Positions 1-9,012 are shown, counted from the stretch's first letter. The stretch: 64,000 nucleotides of DNA from Burkholderiales bacterium (GCA_947451925.1 CANGAW010000005.1:1-64000), one strand, 5' to 3'. The notes: generated from the letters alone by a model not told the origin. A program made the numbers and translations.

Positions 1-1
1 C

Positions 2-838
2 GGCGTCTGCAGCCCGATTGTGCAGCAACTGATGCAGTATGTCGGCGACGTCCCTGCGCTGTGGCAAACCCTGGCAGGGACGGGTCAGACAGCAAGCGCC
101 GCACAAAAAAGTCTCAGCATTGCCGGGGCGTTCGCCCAGCTCGACGCCTGGGTCAAGAACTGGCCCGAAGGATACGACCCGTATCAGGGGCAGGGTCTGA
201 GCGACATCACAGCGGCCCGCTGCACGGCACTGCTGAAACACCAAGTAGCGCAACTGGTGGCCATCGCCCACGACAAGGAAATGCTGACACTGGCAGCAGG
301 CCTCAACAACTTGCTGCCACTCTGCGTACAGCAGACGCAGGGCGACGCGCAAAGTGGCTTTCATGTCAATCAACAGGACTTGAGCAAATACTTGCATCAA
401 GAGCTTGGCCTGTATGGTTTGTTGGCTGAGCAGGTAGCAAGCGCGTGGGCCAAAGCCCTGGCTGATCAGCAAGCCAGCTTGACGGCATTACTACGTACAC
501 AGGCCGACAGACAAAGCGCGCAAGTCATGGTCAGTGAGCTGAATGAATTTGACCTGGACCTGCTCTCGACCAACCCGGATAACTGGGCCGAGGCCTCATG
601 GAACCAGACCTTGCACACCATGCTCAACGATCCTGAGTTGGAAGACACCGTTGAACAAATCTTGCTGTCGGCCTTTGGTCGCCAGCTCAAATTAATGGAT
701 GCGGCCAACGGCCATTCCCTGCTGCGTAATAAACAGACAGAGCCCCTTCATACAGATGCCTATGCCGACCTGATGTATCGCCAGTTGCACATGCTGAGTC
801 AGTACTGGACGCAGGCAACAGCCAGCTCTTTGACGTAA
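2..838 (+). CDS. Ankyrin-family protein, C-terminal part (5' end outside window)
   Basis: The reading frame is open to the left edge, so this is the last 278 residues of a longer gene; the GTG at 20 is an internal Val codon. The sequence aligns along its length with the C-terminal domain of the next gene (from its residue 588 on), and the first ~435 nt are nearly identical to 2612-3046. It differs by a longer acidic insert (about residues 166-215) where the second protein is short. The shared domain is helical, ends in a conserved segment with the motif YADLMYRQLHMLSQYW, and is not one I recognise. By analogy with its two neighbours the missing N-terminal part should carry ankyrin repeats. 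The stop TAA overlaps the ribosome-binding site (AAGGA) of the next gene, 10 nt away, so the genes are probably co-transcribed. Confidence 0.8.
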   Translation, partial: GVCSPIVQQLMQYVGDVPALWQTLAGTGQTASAAQKSLSIAGAFAQLDAWVKNWPEGYDPYQGQGLSDITAARCTALLKHQVAQLVAIAHDKEMLTLAAGLNNLLPLCVQQTQGDAQSGFHVNQQDLSKYLHQELGLYGLLAEQVASAWAKALADQQASLTALLRTQADRQSAQVMVSELNEFDLDLLSTNPDNWAEASWNQTLHTMLNDPELEDTVEQILLSAFGRQLKLMDAANGHSLLRNKQTEPLHTDAYADLMYRQLHMLSQYWTQATASSLT

Positions 839-848
839 GGAAAAGCGC

Positions 849-3311
849 ATGCGCCCTGATCTGAACGCCAATACTTCTTCATCTAATCCTGAGATACAGC
901 GCAGGTATGAACAGCAGCGCAACAATCCTGCCGCACCACCTGAGCCTGCTCATGTACCTGCGCCCGTGCCGCAGATACGGGCACGCAGTCCGCAGCGCCT
1001 GCAGCCGGAAATTGAACTCGATACCGATGATGACGATAGCCAGCAGGATGTGCAATCCGATACACACTCAGAAAAACGTCAGCGCGAGGAAGCGTTGGGC
1101 GACGATGGGGAGCCAATCAGGTCCGCCAAGAAAAGGCGCATCGAAGCAGAGTCTGAGGAGGTCGCCAACATGCAGCTGGTGTCCCGCGACGAAGTGCTGT
1201 CAACAGAGTCTGCTGAAGCGTTAGATGAAGTTGACGTTGCAGAGACCGAGCTGACACTGAGCCAGCAATTACATGCAACCATTGTGACCGGTGATCTGAC
1301 TGCGTTAAAACGCATCCTGGCTTTAGACGAGATTGATCTCAACGCCATGGATGCGCGAGGTTTGATGCCCTTGCTGGTGGCAGTGAAAACAGGCCGTCTG
1401 GAGATTGTTCAGGCCTTGCTGGACAAGGGAGCCGAGCCCGACACTGTTGACGATAAAAGCAGAAATACTTTGATGCTAGCTGCCAAAAATGGGTATGGCG
1501 ACGTGGTCAGTCTGCTGTTATCACTTGGTCTGGATATTGATGAAAGGGATAGTTATGAGCGGACAGCCTTACATTTAGCCGCCGCTACAGGACGCGATGC
1601 CGTCGTTAATATTTTGCTGAGTAAGGGCGCTGATCTGGGAGCTGTTGATACTTATGGCTCAACGCCGTTAATGTACGCTGCACGGGAGGGACATGAATCG
1701 GTCGTTACCCTTTTACTGAATGCCGGTGCAGTAATTAATCATAAAGATGGTGAAGGCTGGACCGCATTAATGTGCGCGGTCCGTGGAAGATGCAGCACGA
1801 TTGTTCAAGTCTTGTTGAACCAAGGTGCCTGTCCCCATGCTGTTAACGATCGACGCAATAATGCCTTGATGTTTGCTGCCGCAACGGGTGATAACAAGGT
1901 GTTGTCTGTTTTGCTGGCCGCCGGTGCGCAGATTAATACGGCCAACTGCGAGGGCCGGACGCCGTTAATGTTTGCTGCCGACGCAGGACATGCCGCCATC
2001 GTTGAAATTTTACTCGCCGGGGGTGCCGATCTGCATGCTGTTAGTTCGGAAAATCAAAACGCGCTGACATTGGCTGCGGATAATGGTCACGGCGAGGTAG
2101 TCAAGCTGTTGCTTGAGGCGGGTGTTGATTTTGATCTGGCTGACAACATAGGGATGACCGCACTGCTTTATGCGACACAAAAAGCACACACCGCGATTGC
2201 ACAAGCCTTGTTAAACAAGGGCGCTAATCCAAATCAGCGTAACAAGCTTGGAAATACGGCGCTGAATCTGGCGGTCTATATCAATCAGGAAGATTTGGCA
2301 TCCCGTTCCCTGCTGCTCTTTGATATTCAAGAACTCGCCGAGAGTCTGCCTCTGTACAAGATCGACATCAAGGAGGTCAATCTGCCTTTAGTTGAATCAC
2401 TGCTCAGTCATGGTGCTGAACCGATCAAGCCCCCTTATCCTGTTCCGCCGCTGGTCGCCGATCTGTTTCGCCACCGAGGTCTATTGAAGCCTGAGCTTGC
2501 GATTGAAACCCTGGCACCAGATCTGCAGACAGTTTTGCAAAACCTATTCTCCCTGGCTGCGCAACAGACGGTCGATGCCAACACCATCATTCGTCAAGCA
2601 CTGGAAAACGCCGGCGTCTGCAGCCCGATTGTGCAGCAGCTGATGCAATATTTCGGTGACATCCCTGCACTGTGGCAAACGCTGGCAGGGACGGGTCAGG
2701 TGGCAAGCGCCGCACAAAAAAGCCTCAGCATTGCCGGGGCGTTCGCCCAGCTCGACGCCTGGGTCAAAAACTGGCCCGAAGGATACGATCCGTATCAGGG
2801 GCAGGGTCTGAGCGACATCACAGCGGCCCGCTGCACAGCACTGCTGAAACACCAAGTAGCGCAACTGGTGGCCATCGCCCACGACAAGGAAATGCTGACA
2901 CTGGCAGCAGGCCTCAATAACTTATTGCCACTCTGCGTACAGCATACGCAGGGCGACGCGCAAAGTGGCTTTCATGTCAATCAACAGGACTTGAGCAAAT
3001 ACTTGCATCAAGCGCTTGGCCTGTATGGTTTGTTGGCTGAGCAGGTGGCGACAGCATGGTCCAATACGCTGACTGACCAACAGTCAGTGCTGTCTGCACT
3101 TACAGGCACACAGGCGGCGATTGACTTTGATGATGTGCTGCCGGCCTTTGCTCGCCAGCTCAAATTGATGGATGCGGCCAACGGCCATTCCCTGCTGCGC
3201 ATCACTGAGGCAAAGTCTATTAATACGGACGCCTATGCCGACCTGATGTATCGCCAGTTGCACATGCTGAGCCAGTACTGGACGCAGGCAAGCGCCGGCT
3301 CCCGGGCTTAA
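849..3311 (+). CDS. Ankyrin-repeat protein with NLS-like basic clusters; candidate secreted effector
   Basis: An 820-residue protein with no signal peptide or membrane segment. Residues 1-60 are rich in Ser, Asn, Pro and Gln, as in type III secretion signals. An acidic stretch (about 58-66) is followed by two basic clusters, KRQR at 76-79 and KKRR at 94-97, resembling a bipartite nuclear localisation signal. About ten ankyrin repeats of 33 residues (TPLMxAAxxGHxxVVxLLLxxGA) cover roughly 139-475. The C-terminal domain (about 525-820) is shared with both neighbouring paralogues and is unrecognised. ATG 849 lies 8 nt after an AAGGA site that overlaps the previous stop. Ankyrin proteins bind other proteins and are common among effectors of host-associated bacteria. 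Translocation is inferred; a cytoplasmic or antagonistic role remains possible. Confidence 0.85.
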   Translation: MRPDLNANTSSSNPEIQRRYEQQRNNPAAPPEPAHVPAPVPQIRARSPQRLQPEIELDTDDDDSQQDVQSDTHSEKRQREEALGDDGEPIRSAKKRRIEAESEEVANMQLVSRDEVLSTESAEALDEVDVAETELTLSQQLHATIVTGDLTALKRILALDEIDLNAMDARGLMPLLVAVKTGRLEIVQALLDKGAEPDTVDDKSRNTLMLAAKNGYGDVVSLLLSLGLDIDERDSYERTALHLAAATGRDAVVNILLSKGADLGAVDTYGSTPLMYAAREGHESVVTLLLNAGAVINHKDGEGWTALMCAVRGRCSTIVQVLLNQGACPHAVNDRRNNALMFAAATGDNKVLSVLLAAGAQINTANCEGRTPLMFAADAGHAAIVEILLAGGADLHAVSSENQNALTLAADNGHGEVVKLLLEAGVDFDLADNIGMTALLYATQKAHTAIAQALLNKGANPNQRNKLGNTALNLAVYINQEDLASRSLLLFDIQELAESLPLYKIDIKEVNLPLVESLLSHGAEPIKPPYPVPPLVADLFRHRGLLKPELAIETLAPDLQTVLQNLFSLAAQQTVDANTIIRQALENAGVCSPIVQQLMQYFGDIPALWQTLAGTGQVASAAQKSLSIAGAFAQLDAWVKNWPEGYDPYQGQGLSDITAARCTALLKHQVAQLVAIAHDKEMLTLAAGLNNLLPLCVQHTQGDAQSGFHVNQQDLSKYLHQALGLYGLLAEQVATAWSNTLTDQQSVLSALTGTQAAIDFDDVLPAFARQLKLMDAANGHSLLRITEAKSINTDAYADLMYRQLHMLSQYWTQASAGSRA

Positions 3312-3321
3312 GGAGAACTAC

Positions 3322-5637
3322 TTGCTGCCCGATCTGAACGCCAACACTTCTTCGTCCGATCCTGAGATGCAGCGCTGGTATGCAGAGCAGCGCAACAATC
3401 CTGCTGCAGCTCCTGAGCCTGCACTCGTGCCGCAGATGCGAACGCGTAGTCCGCAGCGCCTGCAGCCGGAAATGGAGCGTGATATCACAGACGATGTTCA
3501 ATCTGAGGAACGTTCAGCAAAGCGACAGCGCGAGGAAGCGCCGAGCGACCAAGAGCAGCTGAACCCCGCCAAAATAAGGCGGATCGAAAGTGAGCCCCTT
3601 GTGGTGCGCTTGCCCACCGTCCGTCAGCAATTGCAGCAGGCGATTGTGGCTCGTGATCTGGCAACCATAAAAAGTCTGCTTGCTGCCGCACCGATTGATT
3701 TGAATTCACTGGAAGCGGACGGCAACCTGCCTTTGGCAGCGGCGGCTACTTCGGGTTTTCTGGAGGCGGTAGTGTTACTGCTCAAAGCGGGGGCTGATCC
3801 GCTGTGTCCCACCGAGGGCGGACAAACTGCACTCATGCGTGCTGCTTCGCGTGGGCATGCTGCGGTGGTAGAGGTCTTGCTGAAAGCGGATGCCGGCGTC
3901 AATCAATGGGACCAGGACGGCTGGCGCCCCTTGATGTTTGCCTGCTTCAAAGGACATGCCAGCATCGTTGTGGCCTTACTCAACAAGGGGGCTCAGCTGC
4001 AAGATGTAAGCGACACCGGTCAAACGGCGCTGATGTTGGCCGCACAGTATGGGCATAGTGCTGTGGTCAATTTGTTGCTGGATGCGGGTGCCAATCCGAA
4101 TGCGGCTGATGATGGGGGATGGACGCCCTTGCATTATGGCGCCGGCTCAGGCCATGCGGTGATTGTGCAAACCTTCGTCAAGCTGTGCGCTGATCTGGAT
4201 GTGGTCAACAACCAAAATAAATCTGCACTGATGCTGGCTGTGCAGCATGGCCATCTGGCCGTGGTGCAGCTTTTGCTGGATGGCGGCGTTTCACTGGGTG
4301 TGCGCGACCTGCAGTTGATGACGCCTTTTCTGCTTGCTGCACAAGGAGGCAAGCTGGCGATCGTCAAAGCGCTGTGGGAGAAGGGTGCCAATTATTTTGC
4401 CAGCAATAATGAAAACCATACGCCACTGATGCTGTCTGCCTGGCAGGGGCATAGCGAGGTTGTCAATTTTTTGCTGGATCTGGAAGCCGAGATTGATGCG
4501 CTCGATCAGACAGGCTGGACCGCGTTACAGTTTGCGGTGCAAGGCGGGCATGCGGCTATCGTGACCACTTTGCTCAACGCCTACGCCGATGCCGATCACA
4601 TGAACGCCGATGGCGAGACGGCCTTACTGATCGCCGTGAAAGCGAACAATACCGACATCGTCACGCTCTTGCTTGAACGTGGTGTGACGCTCGATTTATG
4701 TGAAGAGCCAAACGACAATGCGACCCTGGCTGCGATCAAAATGGGCAACCTTCTCATGCTTGAATTACTACTCAGTCATGGTGGTCAGCCGAATGATCTT
4801 AGCCCTAAGTTTTCGCCGCTGGTCAGCGACCTGTTGCACTATCGTGGCCTGCTCAATCCATTGCAGACCTTGGAGGCAGTGGTGCCAGATATGCAGACTG
4901 CGCTGCAAGTGTTCCTGCCCTATTTACTGCCGCAGGCAAATGATGTCGGTGCTGTCATCCGCAGCACACTGCATCAAGCCGGCGTTTGCAGCGTGCTGGT
5001 GCAGCAAGTGATGTCGCAACTCGGTACGGTCGAAGCGCTTTGGCAGGCGCTGGCTGGTATGGGTAGTGAGGCCAGCAACGCGCAAAAAGGCATGATCATG
5101 GCCGGCGTATTTATTCAGCTGGACGTCTGGATCAAGAGCTGGCCCGAAACATTTGATCCGTATCAGGGGCTAAGCACGGTTACGGCCACGCGCTTCACTG
5201 CTTTGCTTAAAAAACTGGCAGCGCAACTGTCGGCAATGGGGGAGGCTCATGAAGCGACGACGCTGGCAGCGGGCCTGGATAATTTGTTGCCGCTTTGTGC
5301 GCAGTACACGCAACACCACGATCAAGACGGTTTTCAGATTGATCAAAAAGGCTTGACCCGGCATCTGACCCAGCAGCTTGGTCTGTACGGGGTACTGGCT
5401 GATCTGGTGGCGGCGGCCTGGTTTAACGCACTGATGGAGCAGAAGGCCACCATGCTGACGGACTTTAACCATCCGTCTCTGTTGCCGCTGTTTGGCAAGC
5501 AACTCAAGTTGCTCGATGCCGTCGACGGTCGTTCTTTGTTACGCGCCCCGCAGCAGCAAGGCCTCAATGCGGGGACCTATGCCGATCTGATGCATCGCCA
5601 GTTGCACATGTTGAGTCAGTACTGGACGCAGGCCTGA
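3322..5637 (+). CDS. Ankyrin-repeat protein, third paralogue; candidate secreted effector
   Basis: A 771-residue paralogue of the preceding gene. TTG at 3322 is chosen because AGGAGA sits just upstream and the N-terminus then matches its paralogue (M-x-PDLNANTSSS). The order of parts is the same: Ser/Asn/Pro-rich N-terminus, basic clusters KRQR (67-70) and KIRR (84-87), about eleven ankyrin repeats (roughly 100-470), and the shared C-terminal domain (about 492-771). It is clearly more diverged from the other two than they are from each other in the C-terminal domain. The gap of 10 nt to the upstream gene, with the SD sequence overlapping its stop, repeats the first junction exactly. This suggests the array grew by tandem duplication of a gene plus its spacer. 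Function in a host cell is inferred only. Confidence 0.85.
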   Translation: MLPDLNANTSSSDPEMQRWYAEQRNNPAAAPEPALVPQMRTRSPQRLQPEMERDITDDVQSEERSAKRQREEAPSDQEQLNPAKIRRIESEPLVVRLPTVRQQLQQAIVARDLATIKSLLAAAPIDLNSLEADGNLPLAAAATSGFLEAVVLLLKAGADPLCPTEGGQTALMRAASRGHAAVVEVLLKADAGVNQWDQDGWRPLMFACFKGHASIVVALLNKGAQLQDVSDTGQTALMLAAQYGHSAVVNLLLDAGANPNAADDGGWTPLHYGAGSGHAVIVQTFVKLCADLDVVNNQNKSALMLAVQHGHLAVVQLLLDGGVSLGVRDLQLMTPFLLAAQGGKLAIVKALWEKGANYFASNNENHTPLMLSAWQGHSEVVNFLLDLEAEIDALDQTGWTALQFAVQGGHAAIVTTLLNAYADADHMNADGETALLIAVKANNTDIVTLLLERGVTLDLCEEPNDNATLAAIKMGNLLMLELLLSHGGQPNDLSPKFSPLVSDLLHYRGLLNPLQTLEAVVPDMQTALQVFLPYLLPQANDVGAVIRSTLHQAGVCSVLVQQVMSQLGTVEALWQALAGMGSEASNAQKGMIMAGVFIQLDVWIKSWPETFDPYQGLSTVTATRFTALLKKLAAQLSAMGEAHEATTLAAGLDNLLPLCAQYTQHHDQDGFQIDQKGLTRHLTQQLGLYGVLADLVAAAWFNALMEQKATMLTDFNHPSLLPLFGKQLKLLDAVDGRSLLRAPQQQGLNAGTYADLMHRQLHMLSQYWTQA

Positions 5638-5644
5638 TATACCA

Positions 5645-5680
5645 CCGTCGTCCCGATGAAAATCGGGACCCAGTGTCTTT
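5645..5680 (+). repeat. GAAA-loop palindromic repeat, copy A
   Basis: A 36-nt element with a perfect 7-bp stem, TCCCGAT-GAAA-ATCGGGA, flanked by CCGTCG on the left and CCCAGTGTCTTT on the right. Exact reverse-complement copies lie at 63411-63446 and 63635-63670, and a variant with a compensated base pair at 18594-18629. It sits between two convergent genes and may also help end transcription. It resembles REP elements moved by REP-associated tyrosine transposases; none is encoded here. Confidence 0.85.
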
Positions 5681-5714
5681 CCTTGTCATCCTACGACGGC
5701 ACGACGGTGAAGCC

Positions 5715-6269
5715 TTAAGCGCGCTCACGCCCTTTTTGCCACAACACATCGCCACCGCCGGCATGACGGTTCAGCACCCGCGCCAGTACAAACAGCAGGT
5801 CAGAGAGGCGGTTGACATATTGGCGGGGCTGCGCATTCAAGGTATCGGCTTTACCCAGTGCCACAATCGCGCGTTCTGCCCGGCGGCATACGGTGCGGCA
5901 GACATGGGCTTGTGCGGCGCCGCGTGAACCGGCGGGCAGAATGAATTCGGCCAGCACAGGCAGCGTGGCGTTGTATTTGGCCAGCAGGCCATCGAGTCGC
6001 AGCACATGCGCGTCGGTGATCAGCGCAAAGCCCGGAATGCACAGCTCGCCGCCCAGATCAAACAAATCATGCTGGATCGTGATCAGCTCTTCGCGCAAAT
6101 CCGGCGCCATGTCTTCACACAGCAGCAGGCCCAAATGGGAGTTGAGTTCATCCACATCACCCATTGCCTGCACACGCAGTGCGTCTTTGTCTATACGGCT
6201 GCCGTCACCCAGTCCGGTGGTGCCATCGTCACCGGTGCGTGTAGCAATTTTGGAAAGTCGGTTGCCCAT
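5715..6269 (-). CDS. Corrinoid (cobalamin) adenosyltransferase, PduO type
   Basis: A 184-residue protein of the PduO/MMAB family of ATP:cob(I)alamin adenosyltransferases, which attach the 5'-deoxyadenosyl group to reduced corrinoids. The N-terminal nucleotide-binding motif RTGDDGTTGLGDG follows KIAT, and the C-terminal active-site segment YVNRLSDLLFVLAR is present. The open frame continues to 6506, but the family's N-terminus begins at ATG 6269 (MGNRLSKI), and the longer form would overlap the divergent oxidase gene. No cobalamin riboswitch was seen upstream. It is divergent from the FAD oxidase at 6400 and convergent with the ankyrin genes. Confidence 0.93.
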   Translation of the reverse strand: MGNRLSKIATRTGDDGTTGLGDGSRIDKDALRVQAMGDVDELNSHLGLLLCEDMAPDLREELITIQHDLFDLGGELCIPGFALITDAHVLRLDGLLAKYNATLPVLAEFILPAGSRGAAQAHVCRTVCRRAERAIVALGKADTLNAQPRQYVNRLSDLLFVLARVLNRHAGGGDVLWQKGRERA

Positions 6270-6399
6270 GTTCGGTAAATTAAAAGAGTAAGGCGCCGAG
6301 AATACGGCAAAATTGCGCAATTCGCTCAACAGCGCATGCTGTATAAGACGTCCATAAAAAAGCGCAGAGTAAAATAAGCCACCGTATGGAGACCCCGAC

Positions 6400-7809
6400 A
6401 TGAACCACCCTGCACAACTGGCCGCAATCAAGCGCCCTTTGCCCGACGTTTTTCTCGCTGCCTTGCAAGGCTTGTTTGGCGCGCGCCTGTCCACCACCCA
6501 GGCCATGCGCGAGCATCACGGACGCGATGAGTCTTCCTACGATCCCATGCTGCCTGACGCAGTGGTGTTCGCGCACAGCACGGAAGAAGTGGCGGCGGCG
6601 GTAAGCTTGTGCAATCAATACAAAGTACCAGTCATTGCCTATGGCACTGGTACCTCGCTCGAAGGCCATATTCTGGCGCTGGCCGGTGGCATTAGCATCG
6701 ATTTGTCGCAGATGAATCAGGTCGTCGCGATTCATCCCGAAGACCTGACTGTGACGGTCCAGCCGGGCGTGACCCGCAAACAATTGAATGTGGAGATCAA
6801 GGACACCGGCCTGTTTTTCCCGATTGATCCGGGTGCGGATGCGTCCATAGGCGGCATGGCGGCCACCCGCGCTTCAGGCACGAATGCGGTTCGCTACGGC
6901 ACCATGCGTGAAAACGTGCTGGCATTAACCGTCGTTACCGCGGAAGGCAAGATCATTCATACCGGCACCCGTGCCAAAAAATCCTCGGCCGGTTACGACC
7001 TGACGCGCCTGTATGTGGGCAGCGAAGGCACCCTGGGCATCATCACGGAAATTGTGCTGAAAATATATCCGCAGCCGGAAGCCATTTCTGCCGCCGTCTG
7101 CTCGTTCCCCGATATCGCCAGCGCGGTCAACACTGTGATCCAGACCATACAAATGGGGGTGCCGGTAGCACGGGTCGAATTTCTCGATGAAAACGGCGTG
7201 CGGGCCATTAACAAGCATGACAAGTTAACGCTGCCGGAAAAGTCGCTGCTGCTGTTTGAATTTCACGGCAGTGAGCATGGCGTCAAAGAGCAGGCCGAAA
7301 TCGTCCAGCAGATTGCTGACGAACATGGCGCCACCGGCTTTGAATGGGCGACCCGTCCGGAAGACCGCAGCCGCTTGTGGCAAGCGCGTCATAATGCCTA
7401 CTTTGCGCTGTTGCAGATGCGTCCCGGTTGCCGCGCCATTTCCACCGATTGTTGTGTGCCGATTTCCCAGCTTGCGGAATGCCTGCTTGAAACCAAGGCC
7501 GATTGTGAAAAACAGAACCTGGTGCATGCCATCATTGGTCATGTTGGCGACGGCAACTTCCATGTGCAGATGATGGTGGACCCGAATGATCCGGCCGATG
7601 TGGCGCGCGCCGAAGGCGTCAATGAACGCATGGTGACCCGTGCCATTGCCATGGACGGCACCTGTACCGGTGAGCATGGCGTAGGTTTGCACAAAATGGA
7701 TTTTCTGATTCAGGAACATGGTCAGGGAGCGATCGACACCATGCGTGCGATCAAGCATGCACTGGACCCGAACAACATACTGAACCCGGGCAAAATCGTC
7801 CGCTGGTAA
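6400..7809 (+). CDS. FAD-linked oxidase, D-lactate dehydrogenase (cytochrome)/glycolate oxidase type
   Basis: A 469-residue flavoprotein of the FAD-binding type 4 (VAO) family with the C-terminal FAD-linked oxidase domain. Residues about 50-190 hold the FAD domain (YGTGTSLEGH, a Gly-rich loop with PGADASIGGMAA, and YVGSEGTLGI). The C-terminal part has HVGDGNFHVQ and TGEHGVG, typical of enzymes oxidising D-2-hydroxyacids such as D-lactate. It is closer to eukaryotic-type D-lactate dehydrogenase than to the GlcD encoded 1.5 kb downstream, which has its own subunits. A LysR-type regulator follows in the same direction after 30 nt. The exact substrate cannot be fixed from sequence. Confidence 0.88.
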   Translation: MNHPAQLAAIKRPLPDVFLAALQGLFGARLSTTQAMREHHGRDESSYDPMLPDAVVFAHSTEEVAAAVSLCNQYKVPVIAYGTGTSLEGHILALAGGISIDLSQMNQVVAIHPEDLTVTVQPGVTRKQLNVEIKDTGLFFPIDPGADASIGGMAATRASGTNAVRYGTMRENVLALTVVTAEGKIIHTGTRAKKSSAGYDLTRLYVGSEGTLGIITEIVLKIYPQPEAISAAVCSFPDIASAVNTVIQTIQMGVPVARVEFLDENGVRAINKHDKLTLPEKSLLLFEFHGSEHGVKEQAEIVQQIADEHGATGFEWATRPEDRSRLWQARHNAYFALLQMRPGCRAISTDCCVPISQLAECLLETKADCEKQNLVHAIIGHVGDGNFHVQMMVDPNDPADVARAEGVNERMVTRAIAMDGTCTGEHGVGLHKMDFLIQEHGQGAIDTMRAIKHALDPNNILNPGKIVRW

Positions 7810-7839
7810 TGTAATTTTAGAAGCATTGCAAGGCAAATA

Positions 7840-8727
7840 ATGGCAACACGAATTCCCCCGGTGCATGCGCTGACTGCCTTTGAGGCAGCAGCACGGCACG
7901 GTTCTTTTGCTCTGGCTGCGGAAGAACTTTGTATTACCCCGTCAGCCTTGTCGCATCGCATTCGTCTGCTGGAAGAATTTGTCGGCGAGCGCCTGTTTTT
8001 GCGTGACGGCCGCAATGTGGGCCTGTCTGAATTTGGCCGTCGTTATCTCGATGTCGTGCGTCAGGCGTTGCGCACGCTGACTGATTTCCCTATGCCGCGC
8101 CGCGCCGCCTCCGTGCAGCCACGCATCAAGCTGACTGTGCCGCCGACTTTTGCGCGTTATTTTCTGGTGCCGCATCTGGCGTCCTTTACCCAGTTGCACC
8201 CTGATATTGCGATCGAGATTTACCTGTCGGTGCCGCTGTATGACTTAGCGCTGGCAGAAAGCGATGTCGAAGTGCGATTCGGGCCCGGCAAATACCCGAA
8301 CCTGCAATGCGAGAAATTATTTTCCGAGCCAACTTTTGCGGTTGCCAGCCCGCGCTACCTGGCGCAGATCGGCGAGATTAGCGTACCTGCCGACCTGGAA
8401 AAGGCCACGCTCGTGCGCTCAGCTTTAGAGCCCTGGCAGCCGTGGTTTGAAGCGGCCGGTCTGGACTGGCCCGAACCGTCAACGGGCGTGCGGGTCGATG
8501 ACCTTGGCTTATTGCTGGAGATGGTCAAGCACGGTCATGGCGTGGGTTTAACACGCGAACACTTTGCCCGCGACATGATTGCCGCAGGCCAGATTGTGCG
8601 TTTGTTTGATATGCAAATGGCCACGCCGCCGCATGCGTATTACATGGTCTATGAAAAGCCGGCTGGCGAGCGGCCTGAAGTCGCGCTGTTTTTGCAATGG
8701 ATGCAAAGCACCTTCAAAAACGGCTAA
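7840..8727 (+). CDS. LysR-family transcriptional regulator (GcvA-like)
   Basis: A 295-residue LysR-type regulator. The N-terminal winged helix-turn-helix (about 5-64) has the usual ALTAFEAAARHGSF and AEELCITPSALSHRIRLLEE pattern. The effector-binding domain follows from about residue 90, with the GcvA-like signature of a long conserved core ending near HYY/YYMVY. It lies 30 nt downstream of the D-2-hydroxyacid oxidase in the same direction and upstream of glcDEF, so control of hydroxyacid oxidation is plausible but unproven. The ATG follows a purine-rich GCAAGG stretch. Confidence 0.9.
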   Translation: MATRIPPVHALTAFEAAARHGSFALAAEELCITPSALSHRIRLLEEFVGERLFLRDGRNVGLSEFGRRYLDVVRQALRTLTDFPMPRRAASVQPRIKLTVPPTFARYFLVPHLASFTQLHPDIAIEIYLSVPLYDLALAESDVEVRFGPGKYPNLQCEKLFSEPTFAVASPRYLAQIGEISVPADLEKATLVRSALEPWQPWFEAAGLDWPEPSTGVRVDDLGLLLEMVKHGHGVGLTREHFARDMIAAGQIVRLFDMQMATPPHAYYMVYEKPAGERPEVALFLQWMQSTFKNG

Positions 8728-8757
8728 GCTTTATTTCGCTCAGCACGGATTACGGTT

Positions 8758-9012
8758 TTATTTTTTCGGATGTTCAATGCGTGTAATCCCGCCCGTCAAG
8801 GGCAGCGGATCACTGGCCGGGAACGTTAATTCATTGCCTTCGTCGAGCAAGGCGTCTTCTCTCTCTCCGCGGTTGGCAGAGGTCGTTTTGCGCTCACATT
8901 CATCGCGTGAGCCTGCGTCTTCTGGCTCCAGATCTTTCGGTGTCACCGATGGCGAGTTGGTGCCTGGCGAACAATGCGGCTGTTCTTTTTGCTGTGTTTT
9001 CTGATCCGACAT
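8758..9012 (-). CDS. Small acidic hypothetical protein (FPASDP motif)
   Basis: An 84-residue hydrophilic, acidic protein from ATG 9012 (MSDQKTQQKEQ); the open frame continues upstream to 9042, but this start is preceded by GGGGG and gives a compact protein. The segment DEGNELTFPASDPLPLTGG matches a motif I know from small uncharacterised proteins of Proteobacteria (ELTFPASDP). It has no signal peptide, membrane segment or cysteine pair. It converges with the LysR gene (30 nt between ends) and diverges from glcD. No function can be assigned. Confidence 0.6.
   Translation of the reverse strand: MSDQKTQQKEQPHCSPGTNSPSVTPKDLEPEDAGSRDECERKTTSANRGEREDALLDEGNELTFPASDPLPLTGGITRIEHPKK

Noticed and set aside
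20..838. Gene start at GTG 20
   Set aside because: The frame is open to the window edge and aligned with an internal part of the paralogue, so this is an internal Val.
5715..6506. Longer adenosyltransferase from 6506
   Set aside because: The extra 79 residues do not match the family and overlap the divergent oxidase gene.
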